Assembly (NCBI GenBank): GCA_035760665.1
Contig: DASTSN010000066.1
Coordinates: 1-16,641 of the forward strand
Source of the DNA: DASTSN01 sp035760665
Lineage (GTDB): Bacteria > Bacteroidota > Bacteroidia > Chitinophagales > Chitinophagaceae
Direction: 5' to 3'
Length of the DNA: 16,641 nucleotides
Part shown: in pieces, positions 13,178 through 16,641 of the stretch
Numbering within the stretch: the stretch's first letter is position 1
How the letters are laid out: the number at the start of each line of letters is the position of its first letter
Translations under genes and position numbers: made by a program
The notes under the pieces: generated by a model
Told to the model about the DNA's origin: nothing
Seen by the model: only the letters and a program-made list of their open reading frames with translations
The model's database searches: none

Positions 13178-15577
13178 ATGAAAAAAGCATTTCTTGTATT
13201 CGCTGCGCTGGCCCTATGCTCTATCGTTTATTCGCAGGCAAACCAGGTACATTTACCCAACGGCTGGAGCCTGACACCCGCCGGAACCAGTTTACCGTTA
13301 GGTGATTTACCACTCAATATCGCTGTTTCTCCATCAAAAAAATACCTGGCTATAACAAATAATGGACAAAGTACACAGACCATTCAGCTGATCGATGCCC
13401 GGCAGAATACATTGCTTAGTACAGTCGTCATTCCCAAAAGCTGGTACGGGCTTAAATTTAGTGCCGACGAAAAATACCTTTATGCAGGTGGCGGCAATGA
13501 CAACCGGATTGTGAAATACGCCATTATTAACCGGCAGCTTCGGCTAGCAGACAGTATCAGCCTTGGGAAAAAATGGCCTGTAAAAATATCTCCTGCAGGT
13601 TTTGACATAGATGGTTCAAGGCAAATAATGTATGTTGTCACCAAAGAAAATAACAGCTTATACCGCATCAACCTGAAAACGAAAAAAATAACAGATTCGC
13701 TGTACCTGGGCGCCGAGGCATTTACCTGCCTGTTATCGCCCAATAAAAAAGAATTATATATATCACTTTGGGGCGCTGATAAAATTCTTATTTATAATAC
13801 AGCACAAAAGAAACTGGTAGACGCTATTTCAGTGGGCGACAATCCCAATGACATTTGCATTACCAAAAACGGCCGCTATCTTTTTGTGGCCAATGCAAAC
13901 GACAACACGGTCTCTGTACTAAACATCAAAGAAAGAAAAGTAGCGGAAACGCTCAACGCCGCTTTATATCCGGATGCGCCGGCCGGCTCAACAACTAATA
14001 GTGTAGCCCTCAGCCCCGATGAAAAAACTTTGTACATCGCCAATGCCGATAACAACTGCCTCGCAGTATATGACGTCAGCAGGCCTGGTAAAAGTGCCGC
14101 AAAGGGCTTTATCCCAGTAGGCTGGTATCCCACTTGTGTACGGGTGGTAGGGCAGAAAATTTATGTTGCCAACGGGAAGGGTTTTACCTCAAAGTCCAAC
14201 CCGGGATTTGATCCGTTTCATACACAGTCCGAAATGGACTACCAAAAAGGTGACCGCAATAAATGGTATATCGGCGGACTCTTTAAAGGAACATTAAGTA
14301 TCATTCCTGTCCCATCTGCAGACACTTTGGCCTTATACTCCAAACAAGTGTATGCCAATACACCATATCACAAAGACCAGGAAACCATGGCCGAAGGGGA
14401 AGAAGGAAATCCTGTCCCTATGCGCATCGGTGATCCGTCTCCTGTAAAGTATGTTTTTTATATTATTAAAGAGAACCGGACATATGACCAGGTCCTCGGG
14501 GATATCCCAGAGGGGAATGGTGATACCAGTATTGTTCTTTTTGATAAAAGAATTACGCCAAACCAGCATGCGATAGCAAAACAGTTTGTACTGCTTGATA
14601 ACTTTTATGTAAATGCTGAAGTGAGTGCAGATGGCCACAGCTGGAGTACAGGAGCATACGCAACAGACTACCTGGAAAAAAACTGGCCCACCAGTTATGG
14701 CGGCCGCGGCGGTTCCTATGATGGCGAAGGCACAAGACCTGTCGCCAATAACAAAGTGTACATCTGGGATAATTGCAAACGATCGGGAATCAGTTACCGC
14801 ACATACGGTGAATTTGCCGATGATTACAAAGCCAATATTCCCGTATTGGAAGGACATATTTGCCCGTATTTCACAGGCTGGGATTTATCTGTAAGGGACA
14901 CTACGCGTTTTCGCCAATGGGCACAGGAATTTGATTCACTGGTAGCTGCAAAAGCTTTACCACATTTCAATTCTTTACGGTTTCCCAACGATCACACCTC
15001 TGGCTTGCGTAAAGGAGCCCCCTCTCCTTTCGCCCAGGTAGCAGATAATGACCTTGCTGTGGGCATGTTCCTCCAGCATTTAAGCGAAAGCCCTGTTTGG
15101 AAAGAGAGCGTTGTCTTTATTCTCGAGGACGATGCCCAGGATGGACCCGACCACGTAGATGCCCACAGGAGCACAGCGTATGTTGCCGGTGGGTTTATCA
15201 AAAGAAATTTCATTGACCATACGATGTATTCCACCGCATCCATACTGCGTACGATTGAACTAATTCTTGGAATGCCACCGATGAGCCAGTACGATGCAGC
15301 TGCAACGCCCCTGTGGCGTTGTTTCTCCAAAACACCCGATTTATCTGCATTTAAAGCGATCCCTGCCATAATAAACCTGGACGAAACAAACACAGCATCT
15401 AATGCGTGGCAGCGGAAGAGTGAACAATTCAACCTTGCCAAAGAAGACATGATTCCAGACGATGCTTTCAGCGAAGTGATCTGGAAAGCGGTAAAAGGCT
15501 TTCAATCAACAATGCCGGCTCCAAAACGTGCAGCTTTTGTCAAGCCAACCCTTACTGCCGATGACGATGATGATTAA
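13178..15577 (+). CDS. Secreted YncE-type beta-propeller/phosphoesterase fusion
   Basis: This is a 799-residue exported protein of the class annotated as bifunctional YncE family protein/alkaline phosphatase family protein. A signal peptide (about 1-20, ending S-I-V-Y-S-Q) is followed by a seven-bladed YVTN-type propeller (about 30-370) with repeats such as A-V-S-P-S-K-K-Y-L-A, C-I-T-K-N-G-R-Y-L-F-V-A-N-A-N-D-N-T-V-S-V and A-L-S-P-D-E-K-T-L-Y-I-A-N-A. The phosphoesterase domain (about 425-745) belongs to the phospholipase C/acid phosphatase superfamily: E432-N-R-T435-Y-D carries the likely nucleophile, N604-D-H606-T-S-G and L-E-D651-D-A-Q-D-G-P-D-H659-V-D661-A-H663 the metal ligands. It ends with five aspartates. 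The substrate is unknown; phosphomonoesters or phospholipids are plausible. It stands alone, divergent from the VanZ-like gene. Confidence 0.9.
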   Translation: MKKAFLVFAALALCSIVYSQANQVHLPNGWSLTPAGTSLPLGDLPLNIAVSPSKKYLAITNNGQSTQTIQLIDARQNTLLSTVVIPKSWYGLKFSADEKYLYAGGGNDNRIVKYAIINRQLRLADSISLGKKWPVKISPAGFDIDGSRQIMYVVTKENNSLYRINLKTKKITDSLYLGAEAFTCLLSPNKKELYISLWGADKILIYNTAQKKLVDAISVGDNPNDICITKNGRYLFVANANDNTVSVLNIKERKVAETLNAALYPDAPAGSTTNSVALSPDEKTLYIANADNNCLAVYDVSRPGKSAAKGFIPVGWYPTCVRVVGQKIYVANGKGFTSKSNPGFDPFHTQSEMDYQKGDRNKWYIGGLFKGTLSIIPVPSADTLALYSKQVYANTPYHKDQETMAEGEEGNPVPMRIGDPSPVKYVFYIIKENRTYDQVLGDIPEGNGDTSIVLFDKRITPNQHAIAKQFVLLDNFYVNAEVSADGHSWSTGAYATDYLEKNWPTSYGGRGGSYDGEGTRPVANNKVYIWDNCKRSGISYRTYGEFADDYKANIPVLEGHICPYFTGWDLSVRDTTRFRQWAQEFDSLVAAKALPHFNSLRFPNDHTSGLRKGAPSPFAQVADNDLAVGMFLQHLSESPVWKESVVFILEDDAQDGPDHVDAHRSTAYVAGGFIKRNFIDHTMYSTASILRTIELILGMPPMSQYDAAATPLWRCFSKTPDLSAFKAIPAIINLDETNTASNAWQRKSEQFNLAKEDMIPDDAFSEVIWKAVKGFQSTMPAPKRAAFVKPTLTADDDDD

Positions 15578-15619
15578 AATGACCTGCTTTGATGATACAA
15601 AAAATGCGTAATAAATAAA

Positions 15620-16641
15620 TTACACATACCGCAGCCACCACTGGGAATGTTTCATTTTATAGCGATTGAACCAGCGGCAGGGGAAATACAAAATCACTAC
15701 AACAGAAAACCAGATGGCATACACTCCTGCAAGGCTGATTCCAAACTTTACCGGTCTGAACAGGAAAATGGAATTCGGATCCACAATCTCTGCTGTAGTA
15801 TGTCCTGTAGCAAAAAAAACAATCACCAGTGCAATATGCAACAGGTAAAGATGAAGGATATAATAAAAAAATGGAACTCTTCCGTAAACAGTGAGTATCC
15901 TGCTCAGGGTTGTATTGACGTTTTCCGTTAGCGCAAGCACGAGCAGAGCGGGGCCAAGTGTCATGCACAGGTATTGTAACGAGGGGGGATATTTGCTGGT
16001 ATTCAAAAAAGAAAAAAAACTCTGCAAGAAATGATTCCCTTTTTGCCAGGGAGCAGGATCGCCATAATAATTGATAACTCGTAAAACAATATACAAGGCC
16101 GTAACCCCCAATCCGGCCTGCAGCAACTTCTGTTTGCGTTTCAGGGCATCAACATCATGACTATACCAGCGGCCTATACTGTACCCCAGGAATATTACAC
16201 CGGTCCAGGGCAGGATGGCATAAAAAATTCCTATAAAATGGCCGTTCCCCAAGGGCAGCACAGTGCCAAACGCAGTAAAAAATAATTTCCATAAATATCC
16301 GGCAACACCCGCCTGCGGCAAACCGGCAAATTGTAAAGCATCATGACCGAAAACAAGCAGGAGCCCGGCCGGCAAAATAAGTCGAGGCGCAACCCGCATC
16401 AACAACGCAAGCAGTAGCATGCTGCAACCGATAGCCCAGATTACCTGCAGGATGATGAAATGATATAACGGATCAAAGGTGAGCCCCAGGCTTACAATGG
16501 CTATTTCCACCAATATCAGCCAAAGACCCCGCTTTAGCAGGAAGGAACTGCTTGCCGCCACAGTCTTATTGCGGGATGAGAGGTAGACCGATACCCCGGA
16601 TAGAAAAACAAAAACCGGCGCACAAAAATGTGTGAACCATC
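15620..16641 (-). CDS. DUF1624-type acyltransferase-like membrane protein, 5' end cut off
   Basis: The gene runs off the right edge. A GTG at 16559-16561 could be read as a start, but the frame stays open upstream to the last base and that part is plainly coding: W-F-T-H-F-C-A-P-V-F-V-F-L-S-G-V-S-V-Y-L-S, a hallmark of DUF1624 (heparan-alpha-glucosaminide N-acetyltransferase-like) proteins. The visible part is about 339 residues and has some eight hydrophobic helices, with the C-terminal F-P-C-R-W-F-N-R-Y-K-M-K-H-S-Q-W-W-L-R-Y segment of the family. Relatives are thought to move acyl groups across the membrane; the true substrate is unknown. An acyltransferase-3 assignment is the main alternative. 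The gene converges on the phosphoesterase gene with 42 bp between the stops and no obvious terminator. Its first residues and promoter lie outside the window. Confidence 0.85.
   Translation of the reverse strand, partial: WFTHFCAPVFVFLSGVSVYLSSRNKTVAASSSFLLKRGLWLILVEIAIVSLGLTFDPLYHFIILQVIWAIGCSMLLLALLMRVAPRLILPAGLLLVFGHDALQFAGLPQAGVAGYLWKLFFTAFGTVLPLGNGHFIGIFYAILPWTGVIFLGYSIGRWYSHDVDALKRKQKLLQAGLGVTALYIVLRVINYYGDPAPWQKGNHFLQSFFSFLNTSKYPPSLQYLCMTLGPALLVLALTENVNTTLSRILTVYGRVPFFYYILHLYLLHIALVIVFFATGHTTAEIVDPNSIFLFRPVKFGISLAGVYAIWFSVVVILYFPCRWFNRYKMKHSQWWLRYV

Noticed and set aside
14333..14857. 174-codon - frame antisense to the phosphoesterase
   Set aside because: It lies opposite the conserved catalytic domain; its length is explained by the constraint on the real gene.
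16559..16561. GTG start for the right-edge membrane protein
   Set aside because: The frame continues upstream with family-specific residues to the window edge, so the gene is longer and the true start is outside.

Overview
The window looks like an ordinary stretch of a Bacteroidota chromosome, most likely from the Chitinophagaceae or a close relative. This is inferred from four things: the gene families (a FecR-like small protein paired with a MacB/FtsX-type permease, a YncE-propeller/phosphoesterase fusion, a family GH18 glycosidase, VanZ-like proteins, a DUF1624 membrane protein); the short lipoprotein signals; the near absence of Shine-Dalgarno sequences; and several TAnnTTTG-like -7 promoter elements. 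No rRNA, tRNA, CRISPR array, insertion sequence, phage gene or integrase was recognised.

Layout. Bases 1-135 are a control region with several inverted repeats. It is followed by ubiX (flavin prenyltransferase, +) and a glycerophosphodiester phosphodiesterase lipoprotein (+), which converges on a secreted GH18 chitinase-like enzyme (-). Next come, all on the - strand, a VanZ-like membrane protein with a Gfo/Idh/MocA oxidoreductase just upstream of it (a probable two-gene operon), a cytoplasmic YceI protein, a PAS-containing HisKA_3-type histidine kinase with no response regulator nearby, and a two-gene unit of a 94-residue FecR-N-terminus-like protein plus an 808-residue FtsX-family permease. 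An NTF2/SnoaL-like lipoprotein (-) lies divergent to a YafY-type HTH/WYL regulator (+). An O-methyltransferase (+) converges on a second VanZ-like gene (-). A large secreted YVTN-propeller/phosphoesterase fusion (+) converges on a DUF1624 acyltransferase-like membrane protein (-) that runs off the right edge.

Functional picture. The genes do not form one pathway. Themes are envelope and lipid or phosphodiester metabolism (GDPD, phosphoesterase, YceI, DUF1624, VanZ), polysaccharide use (GH18, possibly the oxidoreductase) and regulation or signalling (orphan kinase, WYL regulator, FecR-like protein with permease). I found no convincing new multi-gene system. The least explained sequences are clean inverted repeats upstream of ubiX, yceI, the FecR-like/permease unit and the WYL regulator, plus a perfect 11-bp hairpin behind the kinase. 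All are candidate regulatory sites with no cognate regulator identified.
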